Shown here piece by piece: positions 27,318 through 35,963 of a stretch of DNA of 64,000 nt. The position numbers and the translations under genes are program-made. The stretch spans positions 2,790,001 through 2,854,000 of the forward strand of contig NZ_CP097332.1 of NCBI RefSeq assembly GCF_023516435.1. Direction: 5' to 3'. How positions within the stretch are numbered: position 1 is the stretch's first letter; each line of letters starts with the position of its first letter. Origin of the DNA: Jatrophihabitans telluris (GTDB lineage Bacteria > Actinomycetota > Actinomycetes > Mycobacteriales > Jatrophihabitantaceae). The notes beneath the pieces were generated by a model. That model was not told the DNA's origin, ran no database searches, and saw nothing but the letters and a program-made list of their open reading frames with translations.

Positions 27318-27749
27318 TCAGCGCTCGGCTTGCTTCTTCAACTCCTTCAACGCCGTATCCATGATCACCTTCTCGGCCTTGCGTTTGAGCATGCCGAGCA
27401 TCGGTATCGCCAGGTCGACGGCGAGACTGTAGGTGACCTCGGTGCCGCCGGTCACCGCCTTCAAGCTGTAGGAGCCCTGCTGGGACTTCTGCATCTGACC
27501 GGAGACCAGCGTCCAGGAAACCGCGCGGTCACCGTCCCAGGAGTACGCCAGCTCGTATTCGTCGCGGATCGCCGATGCCTCGATCTTGAACGCGACCCGT
27601 TCCGCCCGGCCATCGCTGCCCGCCTTGGTAACGGTGGCCGATTTCACCGACCCGGCCCACTCGGGGTAGGCGTCGAAATCGGCGATCACCGCCATGACCT
27701 TCTCCGGCGGGGCGCTGACGGTGATCGACTGCGTTGACTGATCGGCCAT
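27318..27749 (-). CDS. SRPBCC-family protein (Rv2185c/TB16.3-like)
   Basis: A 143-residue START/polyketide-cyclase-fold protein: SITVSAPPEKVMAVIADFDA is the typical strand-helix beginning, with YPEW and a long C-terminal helix. This fold binds hydrophobic ligands. The order ArsA-like, this gene, second SRPBCC, fadD15 matches Rv2184c-Rv2187, suggesting lipid or acyl-CoA handling. Leaderless: TAGCCT (27762-27757) is seven bases from ATG 27749. Confidence 0.87.
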   Translation of the reverse strand: MADQSTQSITVSAPPEKVMAVIADFDAYPEWAGSVKSATVTKAGSDGRAERVAFKIEASAIRDEYELAYSWDGDRAVSWTLVSGQMQKSQQGSYSLKAVTGGTEVTYSLAVDLAIPMLGMLKRKAEKVIMDTALKELKKQAER

Positions 27750-27759
27750 GCGCGACAGG

Positions 27760-28143
27760 CTACCGTCCCTCCAGATCGTCCTTCAGCGCCCAGAACACCC
27801 GCTTGGCGTGCCAGGCCAGGCGCTGCTCGGTGCGAGCCCGGCGCCGCGCGACCCGGCCCCCGTCGCGAACCCTGGGGTGCGCGCTGAGACGTGCCGGGTT
27901 CAGGCGGAGAAAGTGATGCAGGACGACGCCGTCCCGAACGGGTTCCAGCCAGAGCTCGACCGTGCCGGTGTAGTTGCCGCCGGCATCCCACTGCAGTCCT
28001 TTGAGCCCGCGGTCGCGCCGAACTCGCAGCGTCACCGAGGGCCACCACCGAGCCCAATTGTCCGGATCGGCCACCGCCGCCCGGACACGTTCGGGGGACG
28101 CGGCGATCCAGGTGTCGTCAATGAGGTGGATTTCTGGTCGCAT
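27760..28143 (-). CDS. SRPBCC-family protein (Rv2186c-like)
   Basis: A 127-residue protein with a second SRPBCC fold: IDDTWIAASPERVRAAVADP, WARWWPSV and a basic C-terminal helix. It ends 10 bases before the first SRPBCC start. The two are only distantly alike. The ligand is unknown. The start ATG 28143 is divergent from fadD15, with 170 bases between for both promoters. Confidence 0.8.
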   Translation of the reverse strand: MRPEIHLIDDTWIAASPERVRAAVADPDNWARWWPSVTLRVRRDRGLKGLQWDAGGNYTGTVELWLEPVRDGVVLHHFLRLNPARLSAHPRVRDGGRVARRRARTEQRLAWHAKRVFWALKDDLEGR

Positions 28144-28313
28144 TGCGGCAGGATCGCATAGCAACAACGTTTCTTCACCTTCATGTGGAGCATCGTCGGC
28201 AAACAAGTTACCGTTCGGTATCACGAATTCCCGTTGCATTCACGAGTACCCATGGGGCCGGTGCGAACGCCCGGAATCCGGTGGAATCGACAGCGTCGGA
28301 AAGGACACCACGC

Positions 28314-30125
28314 GTGCGTGAGCTGACCATCCCCAGTGCCGGTACCGCGAAGGAGAACAGCGCCGCGCGCTACGTTTACGAGCGCGCCGCGTCCTCCCCC
28401 GACAACGTGGCCATCCGGGTCCGCCAGGGCAGCGGTTGGGCAGACGTCACCTCAGCCGAACTGGCCGAGCAGGTCGGCGGCATCGCGAGGGGGCTGCTCG
28501 CCAGCGGGATCGACACCGGTGACCGGGTCGCCTTGATGAGCAAGACCCGCTACGAATGGACCCTGTTCGACTTCGCGATCCTGTCCCTGGGGGCGGTCGT
28601 CGTCCCGATCTACGAAACGTCCTCGGCCGAGCAGGTGCAGTGGATCCTGGCCGACTCCGAAGCCAAGGCCGTGGTCGTGGAGAACGAGGCCCACGCCGCG
28701 ATCGTGGCCGAGGTACGCGAGCAGACGCCCGATCTGCAGCATGTCTGGCAGATCGATTCCGGTGCGGTGCAAAGTCTCATCGGTGCGGGCGCCGAGATCG
28801 ATATCGCCGAGGTACACAAGCGTCTGGACGCGACTCAGCCGTCCGACCTGGCCTCCCTGATCTACACGTCCGGAACCACGGGCCGGCCCAAGGGCTGCGA
28901 ACTCACCCACGCCAACTTCCTGGCCGAGGTCTTCGAGATCGTCAGCGGGCTCGACCACTTGTTCAACGCCGAGTCCTCCACCCTGCTCTTCCTGCCGATT
29001 GCGCACGTATTCGGCCGGGTCATCGAAATCGGTGCGATCGCGACCGGCACCACCCTCGGGCACACCGCCGACATTCGTAATCTGGTCGCCGATCTCGGCG
29101 TTTTCAAACCCCGCTTCGTGCTGAGCGTGCCCCGGGTGTTCGAAAAGGTCTACAACACCGCCAAGCAGCGGGCGCACTCGGAGGGCAAGGGCCCCATCTT
29201 CGACCGGGCCGAGCGGGTGGCCATCGCCTACTCCGAAGCTCTGGACGGCCGCGGACCGGGCCTCGGTCTGAAACTTCAGCACACCCTTTTCGACAAGCTC
29301 GTCTACGGCAAGCTGCGCGCGGCGCTCGGCGGCCGGTGCGAATCGGCCATCTCCGGCGGCGCACCGCTCGGCGCGAGGCTCGGCCACTTCTTCCGGGGCA
29401 TCGGGGTGACGATCTTCGAGGGGTACGGCCTGACCGAGACCACCGCCGGGATCTTCCTCAACGTGCCGGACAAGGTCAAGGTCGGTTCGGTGGGGCGCCC
29501 GGTCGGCGGCACGAGCGTACGGATCGCCGAGGACGGAGAGGTCCTGCTCTCCGGCCCCGTGGTCTTTGCCGGCTACTGGCGAAATCCCGCCGCCACCGCC
29601 GAGGCCATCGAGGAGATCGACGGCAAACGCTGGTTCCACTCCGGCGACATCGGGGTGATCGACAATGACGGCTTCCTGACGATCACCGGCCGCAAGAAGG
29701 AACTCATCGTCACCGCCGGCGGCAAGAACGTCGCCCCGGCCGTGCTCGAGGACCGGGTGCGCGCGCACTGGCTGGTCAGCCAGTGTCTGGTTGTCGGCGA
29801 CCAGCAGCCGTTCATCGCCGCGCTCATCACCGTCGATCCGGAATCCTTCCCCGCGTGGCTCAAGCAGGCCGGCAAGCCCGAGGACGCTGCCATGGCCGAC
29901 ATGGTCGACGATCCCGACCTGCACGCCGAGCTACAGAAAGCCGTCGATGATGCCAACAAGGCGGTGTCGAAGGCGGAGGCCATCAAGAAGTTCACGGTGC
30001 TGCCCGAGGACTGGACGGAGGCCACAGGCCAGCTCACGCCGTCGCTGAAGCTCAAGCGCAATCTGGTGCTCTCCGAATGCAAGGACGAGATTGCCTCGCT
30101 CTACTCGGGCGATTCTCGCTCCTGA
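28314..30125 (+). CDS. fadD15: Long-chain fatty acid-CoA ligase
   Basis: A 603-residue adenylate-forming enzyme activating long-chain fatty acids to acyl-CoA. AMP-binding motif YTSGTTGRPKGCELTH, YGLTETTAG, the motif HSGDIG (Asp for ribose binding) and GRKKELIVTAGGKNV with the catalytic loop. Position equals Rv2187 (fadD15). The start is GTG 28314 with GGAAAGGA upstream. It is convergent with pimB, 6 bases between stops. Confidence 0.93.
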   Translation: MRELTIPSAGTAKENSAARYVYERAASSPDNVAIRVRQGSGWADVTSAELAEQVGGIARGLLASGIDTGDRVALMSKTRYEWTLFDFAILSLGAVVVPIYETSSAEQVQWILADSEAKAVVVENEAHAAIVAEVREQTPDLQHVWQIDSGAVQSLIGAGAEIDIAEVHKRLDATQPSDLASLIYTSGTTGRPKGCELTHANFLAEVFEIVSGLDHLFNAESSTLLFLPIAHVFGRVIEIGAIATGTTLGHTADIRNLVADLGVFKPRFVLSVPRVFEKVYNTAKQRAHSEGKGPIFDRAERVAIAYSEALDGRGPGLGLKLQHTLFDKLVYGKLRAALGGRCESAISGGAPLGARLGHFFRGIGVTIFEGYGLTETTAGIFLNVPDKVKVGSVGRPVGGTSVRIAEDGEVLLSGPVVFAGYWRNPAATAEAIEEIDGKRWFHSGDIGVIDNDGFLTITGRKKELIVTAGGKNVAPAVLEDRVRAHWLVSQCLVVGDQQPFIAALITVDPESFPAWLKQAGKPEDAAMADMVDDPDLHAELQKAVDDANKAVSKAEAIKKFTVLPEDWTEATGQLTPSLKLKRNLVLSECKDEIASLYSGDSRS

Positions 30126-30131
30126 TCCGCC

Positions 30132-31262
30132 CTACAGCTGCAGCAGTTCCGCCAGCCGGTCGGCGATCTGATCCCACTGCCAGCGCTCGGTGACCCACCG
30201 GCGGCCGGCCTGCCCGTAACGGCGGGCACGGTCCGGTTCACCGAGCAGCCCAGCGAGGGCGTCAGCCAGCGCCCGGACGTCTCGCCCGTCGAGGACTTCG
30301 CCGGTGGAGCCGGCCACCACTGCATCGGGGGCCCCGCCCGAGTCACCTGCGAGCACCGGCAGCCCCACCGCCGACGCCTCCAGGAAGACGATCCCCAAGC
30401 CCTCGACGTCCATGCCGAACCGGCGTGTCCGGCAGGGCATGGCAAAGACCTGCCCCGCGGCGAAATGCGCCGGGAGTTCGGCGTAGGGCACACCGCCGGT
30501 GAAGACGACGTGGTCCTCGACGCGTTCGTCGCGGGCCAGCCGTCGCAGGCGCTGCTCATCGGGACCGCGACCGACGATGAGTAGCGTCGCGTTCGGAATC
30601 GTCCGCCGGACGAGCGGCAGGGCACGGATCAACGCATCCTGCCCCTTGCGCGGCACCAGGCGCGAGACGCACACGATCACCTTCGCATCGGTCAGCGCGT
30701 ACCGTTCGCGGATCGCCCGACCGTCGGCCTCGGGAGCGAAGAATTCGGTGTCGACCCCCGGGGTGAGCTGAGCCATCAACGGATGCGAACCGAACGCGGG
30801 TGCGAGCCGGTGCCGGGTGTACTCGCCGAGGTAGGTGACGACGTCGACGGTGTTGCCGATCCGCCGCAGGGCCTGACGCGCGCCGGGCAGCATCGCCCAG
30901 CCGACCTCATGGCCATGAGTCGTCGCGACCTGCCGGCGAATTCCCCGACGGGAAAGGGTAGAAGCGAGCAGGCCGAGCGGTGCGGACGCGCCGTACCAGA
31001 CACGGGTGCTGCCGAGGTCGGCCACGGTGTCCGCGATGCGACGGGCGGCGGCAGGTGTGGGAATCAGCAATCCGGTCGGATGCCTGCGGACCGGGAAACT
31101 CTGCTGAGCATCGAACGCCGCCGCTCCCGCGAAGTCCGAGCAGTACACCGCCACCCGGTCGGCGGGCAGACGCCGCACAAGCTCGTGGACGAACGATTGG
31201 ATTCCCCCCTGCCGTGGCGGGAAGTCGTTGGTCACGACAAGCAGGTCACGCACCGGCACCAT
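30132..31262 (-). CDS. pimB: GT4 phosphatidylinositol monomannoside mannosyltransferase
   Basis: A 376-residue GT-B glycosyltransferase. N-domain VTNDFPPRQGGIQSFVHEL (Gly-rich acceptor loop) and C-domain SRLVPRKGQD with EX7E (EGLGIVFLEASAVGLP) bind GDP-mannose. Position equals Rv2188c, PimB', which adds the second mannose to PIM1 on the cytoplasmic face. With MptA upstream this shows that the organism makes PIM-derived lipoglycans. ATG 31262. Confidence 0.9.
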   Translation of the reverse strand: MVPVRDLLVVTNDFPPRQGGIQSFVHELVRRLPADRVAVYCSDFAGAAAFDAQQSFPVRRHPTGLLIPTPAAARRIADTVADLGSTRVWYGASAPLGLLASTLSRRGIRRQVATTHGHEVGWAMLPGARQALRRIGNTVDVVTYLGEYTRHRLAPAFGSHPLMAQLTPGVDTEFFAPEADGRAIRERYALTDAKVIVCVSRLVPRKGQDALIRALPLVRRTIPNATLLIVGRGPDEQRLRRLARDERVEDHVVFTGGVPYAELPAHFAAGQVFAMPCRTRRFGMDVEGLGIVFLEASAVGLPVLAGDSGGAPDAVVAGSTGEVLDGRDVRALADALAGLLGEPDRARRYGQAGRRWVTERWQWDQIADRLAELLQL

Positions 31263-31283
31263 TCTGCTTGATGGGGACGGTGC

Positions 31284-32753
31284 TCATTCCCGCAGGACCG
31301 TCTTCAGTTCCGAGCGCCAGGCCTCGGTGAAGCGCGCCGTACTCAGACCGAGGACCGAGCGCAATCCTCGGTCCGCGGCCGTGGCCGGGTCCGCCGCGGC
31401 GGCCGCACTGACCGCCTTGTAGAACCGGACCAGTCCGGCCTGGCCCACCCGGTGTGCGATGAGCACGCAGGCAAGCCAGGATTCCTCGTACTGCTGGGCC
31501 AGCCTGCCGTCCGTGCCGGCAAAGTCGGCGTTGCTCGGCAGCGAGCTGGGCATCCGGCCCTGAGCGAGTTCGTCGGCGAGCTCACGCGCCGTTGCCGCGG
31601 GGGACATCGTCGAGCCGAGGTTGCCGACGTAGTCGGCGAAACCTTCGATCACCCAGGTCGGCATCCGGTCGTTGGTGACGGCCCGCGCGGCGATGTGGGT
31701 CAGTTCGTGCTGGATGACCAGCCGGCGGCCATGATCGTCGAGCTTGGCCAGGTTGGCGGGATTGAGCACGATGCGGGCACCGAGGACCGTTCCGTCCGGC
31801 TCGACGGAATCGGCGATCGAGACCGCGGCGAGGTCGGCCGTGTTGCTGGTATCGGCGGTCACGGCCGCGAACTCCTGCTGGCTGGACGGCAGGAGGACCG
31901 CGACGTCCTCGTGCCACGGACCTCCCCAGACCGACTTGACGACCGGGACGGCCGCCTCGACCAGCGCAGCAAAGGTGGCCATCTGATCGCGGTGATCGGG
32001 ATGGGCCAGGACGAGTGTGTGCGGCCCGCGGCGCACGACGAGCGGGCCGAAGTCCCACGGACCGGACCAGGACTTGCCCCCGGCGACGGCCGCATCGTCG
32101 TCCGCGGCCAGCTTCCAGGATCGGCCCCGCAGGACGGCCGTCAGCCACAGATCCTTGGATGTGGGCGCGGGGTCGACCCCGGAGAAGGCGTATTGCAACT
32201 GCACGTGAACGACGACGACCCGGCCACCCAGCCGCGAGGCCGCTGGACCGAGCACGTCGGTGCTCGTCACCGGCGCCAGCAGAACGTAACGCCACGTCGT
32301 CAGTGGGACGCCGGCCAGGTCGGCGTACACCGCGCGTTCATGGCTGCGGTAGCCGGTCGCGGCCGGAGTGGGGTCCAGCGCGGCGTCCCAACCCGCGCTG
32401 TCGCGGGTGGTGAGTGCCGTCGCCTGGGCGGCCAGCACCGACATCACCGCACTCGTCTCCTCGGTGGTGGGCGGTGCGGAGCGACTCGCCAGGCTGCCGT
32501 CGGCGGTTGACGTCCGGTTCCGTAAGAGCACCGCTGCGACGAAGCCCAGGACGACCGCGATCACGACCGTCAACCCGACGAGGACGGCCCGTTGCCCGGT
32601 GCTCGACCGCGCCCGCGGACCGAACGGTGCGGACACCGAGTCCTGGGACACTGGGGGGACGAGCTCGGGAGGATCGGAAACGCCAACGGGCGGGGCCGTT
32701 TCCGGCTCCCGCCCGCTGGCGTGTGAGAACTGCCGCGCGCTGGCGTTCGACAT
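31284..32753 (-). CDS. Membrane-anchored gluzincin metalloprotease-like protein
   Basis: A 489-residue protein: a 55-residue cytoplasmic Pro-rich tail, one transmembrane helix (AVLVGLTVVIAVVLGFVAAVLL), then an extracytoplasmic region. The zinc motif HELTH is followed 20 residues later by WVIEGFADYVG, giving the third-ligand Glu, the pattern of peptidase-MA/M1-like gluzincins. N-terminal half (residues 80-250) looks like a beta sandwich. Substrate unknown. Ends 4 bases from the NlpC/P60 gene stop-start region, so the two surface genes are co-transcribed. Confidence 0.8.
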   Translation of the reverse strand: MSNASARQFSHASGREPETAPPVGVSDPPELVPPVSQDSVSAPFGPRARSSTGQRAVLVGLTVVIAVVLGFVAAVLLRNRTSTADGSLASRSAPPTTEETSAVMSVLAAQATALTTRDSAGWDAALDPTPAATGYRSHERAVYADLAGVPLTTWRYVLLAPVTSTDVLGPAASRLGGRVVVVHVQLQYAFSGVDPAPTSKDLWLTAVLRGRSWKLAADDDAAVAGGKSWSGPWDFGPLVVRRGPHTLVLAHPDHRDQMATFAALVEAAVPVVKSVWGGPWHEDVAVLLPSSQQEFAAVTADTSNTADLAAVSIADSVEPDGTVLGARIVLNPANLAKLDDHGRRLVIQHELTHIAARAVTNDRMPTWVIEGFADYVGNLGSTMSPAATARELADELAQGRMPSSLPSNADFAGTDGRLAQQYEESWLACVLIAHRVGQAGLVRFYKAVSAAAAADPATAADRGLRSVLGLSTARFTEAWRSELKTVLRE

Positions 32754-32757
32754 CAGG

Positions 32758-33846
32758 TCAGCCGATACGGACCGCGCCGGAGTAATCGCTCATGTAGGCC
32801 AACGAACTGATCTTCACGACGTCGCCCGTGGTCGGGGCGTGGACCATCATGCCGTTACCGATGTACATGCCGACGTGGTAGGCGGGCGAACCGAAGAAGA
32901 CGAGGTCTCCGGGCTGGAGGTTGTTCTGGGCGACCGGAGTCCCCATGCCCTGTTGCTCGGCGGACTGGTGCGGCAGGCTGACGCCGGCCTGGCCCCATGC
33001 CCACATGGTCAGCCCCGAGCAGTCGTAGCTGTCAGGTCCGCCGGCACCCCAAACGTAGGGCTTGCCGCGCTGGGACAGCGCCGCCCGAACCGCGGTGAGG
33101 GCCGCGCTGGAGGCGCTGCCGGAAACGGCCACAGCGGCAGGCGCCCTGGCCACACCCGTCGCGGTCACGCTGGTCACGCTGGTCACGGCGGCGAGCTGAG
33201 TCCGACTCGGGGCTGCCCTGGCGGCCAGCTTGGCGCGCTCGGCGGCCGTGAGCGTGGCCAGCAACTGCTTCTGCTTGGCGATCTCGGATTCGAGCGTCGT
33301 GCGCCGGGCGAGCAGGGTCTGACTCTGCTTCTGCGCAGCCTGTACGGCGGCGTCAGCAGCGGCCTGTGCGGACTTCGCGGCCTCGGTGGCCTTCACCGCA
33401 GCGGTGGCGACATCCTTCTGGTGGTCGGCGAGGAAGCTCAGCGACTGCATCTTGTCGAGGTAGGCCTGGCCGGACGCGCTGTCCATCAGGGCAGCGGTGC
33501 GACTGAAGCTGCCACCCTTGTACTGAGCGGCAAGCGACGTGGCCAGTGCCTGACGGTCCTTGGCGACCTCGGCCTGCGCGAGGGCGAGGGATTTCGCGGC
33601 GGCATCTGACTGCTTCTGGGCGTTGGTCAGATCGATCCGTGCCTGGTTGAACTGTTCGGTGAGCTTGCCGTTGTCCTTGGCCAGCTTGTCCAGAACGCTC
33701 AGGACGTCGGCGGAAGTCTTGGGCTGGGCAGGCGTCTGCAGCGTCGGTATCGCACCCGCTGTCAGCGGGCCGGCCAGAAGCGCTCCGGTAAGGACGACAG
33801 CACCCAGGATCACGCGGCTGAGCCGCGACTTTCGAGTCAACGCCAC
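32758..33846 (-). CDS. Secreted NlpC/P60 peptidoglycan endopeptidase
   Basis: A 362-residue exported hydrolase, Rv2190c-like. Signal peptide (residues 10-32), a long coiled coil (45-210), a short linker, and an NlpC/P60 domain from 247 with catalytic Cys276 (DCSGL), His324 (HVGMYIG) and His336. It cleaves gamma-D-Glu-mDAP bonds; the coiled coil probably restrains it. A ydaO/c-di-AMP riboswitch precedes it, as often for actinobacterial wall hydrolases, tying wall remodelling to osmotic signalling. GTG 33846 is used. Confidence 0.93.
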   Translation of the reverse strand: MALTRKSRLSRVILGAVVLTGALLAGPLTAGAIPTLQTPAQPKTSADVLSVLDKLAKDNGKLTEQFNQARIDLTNAQKQSDAAAKSLALAQAEVAKDRQALATSLAAQYKGGSFSRTAALMDSASGQAYLDKMQSLSFLADHQKDVATAAVKATEAAKSAQAAADAAVQAAQKQSQTLLARRTTLESEIAKQKQLLATLTAAERAKLAARAAPSRTQLAAVTSVTSVTATGVARAPAAVAVSGSASSAALTAVRAALSQRGKPYVWGAGGPDSYDCSGLTMWAWGQAGVSLPHQSAEQQGMGTPVAQNNLQPGDLVFFGSPAYHVGMYIGNGMMVHAPTTGDVVKISSLAYMSDYSGAVRIG

Positions 33847-33870
33847 AGTTGGCGGTGCTCCTCTTCCACT

Positions 33871-34036
33871 CGACCGCCTACCGAGTTAGCTGTCGGGTTC
33901 GGGCTTGGAAGATGCCCTACAAAACATCGCGGGAGGCGGGCCGTTGGACGAGCCAATGGCCATGCTTTAACGATGTTCCGATTCACCCCAGGAACCTGGG
34001 TCCCCGGCTCGACTGACCTGGCGCCTGATCGCTGCA
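33871..34036 (-). promoter_or_regulatory. ydaO/yuaA-type c-di-AMP riboswitch
   Basis: On the minus strand, upstream of the NlpC/P60 gene, conserved blocks appear in order: GGGGACCCAGG, CCTGGGGTGAATCGG and, near the 3' end, CGAACCCGACAGCTAACTCG followed by GTAGGCG. These are the P1/P2-flanking consensus segments of the ydaO class that binds c-di-AMP and, in actinobacteria, turns off cell-wall hydrolase genes. Boundaries are approximate, since I aligned by eye. The remaining 137 bases upstream (34037-34173) should hold the promoter. Confidence 0.85.
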
Positions 34037-34173
34037 CCACGCCCGAATGTCGATTCGGCGGTACCGACCGGTGCCATCCGAGCTGGATGGCGGTTAACCG
34101 GAAGGTCTCGGAAAGGTTACGCCAAGCAGGGGCTTAATCACAATTACCGTTCATTGTGTCGTCGTAATCCAGA

Positions 34174-34488
34174 TCACCCTGTCGCTCTGTAACCGAGAGC
34201 GCGATCATCGCCGACCCTCTCGACAGGTGAGTCCGCCTGCCTCGCGACGGTCGCCGGCACCGCCGCGGTCGTCGGCGAGACGTGCGGGGCACTCGGAGGG
34301 CGGCCGGGCGGAATAGTGGGCACAAGCCGCAGCGGTGGGAGCAGGCCGCCTCCCGCGAGCGCGCCCAGGGCAACCTCCTCGGCGCTGTCGAGCTCGATCG
34401 TCACCGGACGTGGCCCCAGCAGCACGGTCACCACGCAGTCGGCGCAAGCCAGATCGCGCATCGCGCAGCTGTCGCAGTCGATCAACAT
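34174..34488 (-). CDS. Small cysteine-rich conserved protein
   Basis: A 104-residue protein whose first 20 residues carry four cysteines in CDSCAMRDLACADC, followed by a Pro-rich, polar tail. AAGAGG lies just upstream of ATG 34488. The cysteine set may hold a zinc or Fe-S site. No family recognised. It stands between the riboswitch-led wall hydrolase and the NYN gene and is transcribed in the same direction. Confidence 0.62.
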   Translation of the reverse strand: MLIDCDSCAMRDLACADCVVTVLLGPRPVTIELDSAEEVALGALAGGGLLPPLRLVPTIPPGRPPSAPHVSPTTAAVPATVARQADSPVERVGDDRALGYRATG

Positions 34489-34574
34489 CGTCGGCCTCTT
34501 CCCTAGTCGTCGCACCGGATCCACCGGTGCCGCGAACGCTAGGCAACCCCTACGACAATTTCGTCCGACGACGA

Positions 34575-35900
34575 TCAGGACCGCTCGATGCGCCCCAATA
34601 ACACCTCGGCCGAGACCGCCCACGCCTGAGCGCCCCGGACGCTGGCCGCGACCGCCTGGTCCGAACTTGCCACGACGAGCGTCCGGCCGCCGGGTTCAAG
34701 CTCCAGCAGGCGCCGAATCAGGTCGTCGGCCAACTCACCCGGTGCGCTGAAGAGCACCCGCACACCGCGGGGGGTGGGCAAACTCGCCGCTGCTCCCGTC
34801 GGCGCCGCGGTGCCGTCGAAGGCCACGGTGATCTCGATGCCGCGCCGGGCCGCCAGCGCGCCGAGTGAACTGGTGAGCCGGTTCCGTTGCTCGATCAGGG
34901 TCAGCTCGGGGTAGCCGGTCTTGGTGATGTTGTATCCGTCCACGATCAGGTGGACGTGCGAGCCCTCCAGCATGCGCTCGAGCAGCGTCGAGTCCAGAAC
35001 CGACGGTCGCGCGCCGGTGTTCTGCTCGGCTCCGGCCAGCTGGTCGGCCGGGGTGACCGAGGGCCGCTTGATGTCCAGCTCGCGACGCAGTCCCGCGGCG
35101 GCGGAGCTGAGCTGCTCCAGCAGGACCCACAGGCGGGCGTCGTCGTGGTCGCGCTCGACCCGAGCTCCGCGGCGGCCCGCCTCCAGGTCGGCCTCCAACG
35201 CCGCGATCCGGGCTCGAGCCCGCCGCAGCTCAGCCGACTCGGTCGAATCACGCCGTTCCAGCTCCCCCTGGATCTCCGACAGCGCCGCCTCGGCTCGGGC
35301 ATGAGCCCGTTGTGCGGCGCGCGCCTCGCCTTGCAGGGTCCGGATCCGATGACTCAGCTCGGCCGTCTCCCGCGCGTGGCCCGCCGACTGCTCCCGCGCC
35401 GCGGCCTTCGCGGCGTCGCGTTGTCGTCCGAGCTCGGCGTTCTCCTCGCCCAGCCGGGTCAACTCGGCGCTGACCCGCTCGGATTCCGATGCGCTCATGC
35501 GGGCTTCGTTCGCCTGGAGGAGCTGCCGACTGACCTCGGTCAGAATCTCCGCCCACCGCTGCCCGCGGAACAGGTAGGCGATGACCCCGACGTCGGAGGG
35601 GTCGGCGGTGGCCGGCGGAGTGCCTGACCCGACCTGTTCGACCAGCTCCGGGGACGCGTCCTGGACGACGTCGGCGACCATGGCCCGGAAGTCCTCGTCG
35701 GCGGACAGAGCGGTGGCGAGTTCGGCGCTGCCCATACGCAGCCGCTTGTTGGGGGCGAAGCGGGCAAAGCGCCGTAGCCCCGGCGGGAGGTCGTGGATCG
35801 GGCGTCGGCCGATGAGGTCGGCCGAGATCGCCAACAGCTGCTGCCTGACCTCGGCCGGGAGGACCGGCTCGAAGTCTTCAGCTGCCGCTGCCTCGCTCAC
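34575..35900 (-). CDS. NYN (YacP/PIN-like) domain RNase-like protein with coiled coil
   Basis: A 441-residue protein. Residues 1-125 are helical, 130-260 form an Arg/Glu/Ala coiled coil, and the C-terminal third is an NYN domain: VHLIVDGYNITKTGYP, a central VAFDGT and VVASSDQAV, with Asp residues for a metal site. YacP-like NYN proteins act in rRNA/mRNA processing, probably as endoribonucleases. GTG 35900 is divergent from the exonuclease fusion gene by 63 bases. Confidence 0.82.
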   Translation of the reverse strand: MSEAAAAEDFEPVLPAEVRQQLLAISADLIGRRPIHDLPPGLRRFARFAPNKRLRMGSAELATALSADEDFRAMVADVVQDASPELVEQVGSGTPPATADPSDVGVIAYLFRGQRWAEILTEVSRQLLQANEARMSASESERVSAELTRLGEENAELGRQRDAAKAAAREQSAGHARETAELSHRIRTLQGEARAAQRAHARAEAALSEIQGELERRDSTESAELRRARARIAALEADLEAGRRGARVERDHDDARLWVLLEQLSSAAAGLRRELDIKRPSVTPADQLAGAEQNTGARPSVLDSTLLERMLEGSHVHLIVDGYNITKTGYPELTLIEQRNRLTSSLGALAARRGIEITVAFDGTAAPTGAAASLPTPRGVRVLFSAPGELADDLIRRLLELEPGGRTLVVASSDQAVAASVRGAQAWAVSAEVLLGRIERS

Positions 35901-35950
35901 CGATCCACCCCCGTTCGGCCGTGTCCGACGTTCTCGTCAGACCCCGACGC

Positions 35951-35956
35951 TAGCGT
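35951..35956 (+). promoter_or_regulatory. -10 box (TAGCGT) of the DEDD-GIY-YIG gene
   Basis: TAGCGT, seven bases before GTG 35964, leaderless; decides against GTG 35955. Confidence 0.55.
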
Positions 35957-35963
35957 GCGCCCC

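Noticed and set aside
27760-28143. The two SRPBCC genes as a recent tandem duplication
   Set aside because: They share only the fold; sequences and lengths differ and both have separate counterparts in mycobacteria.
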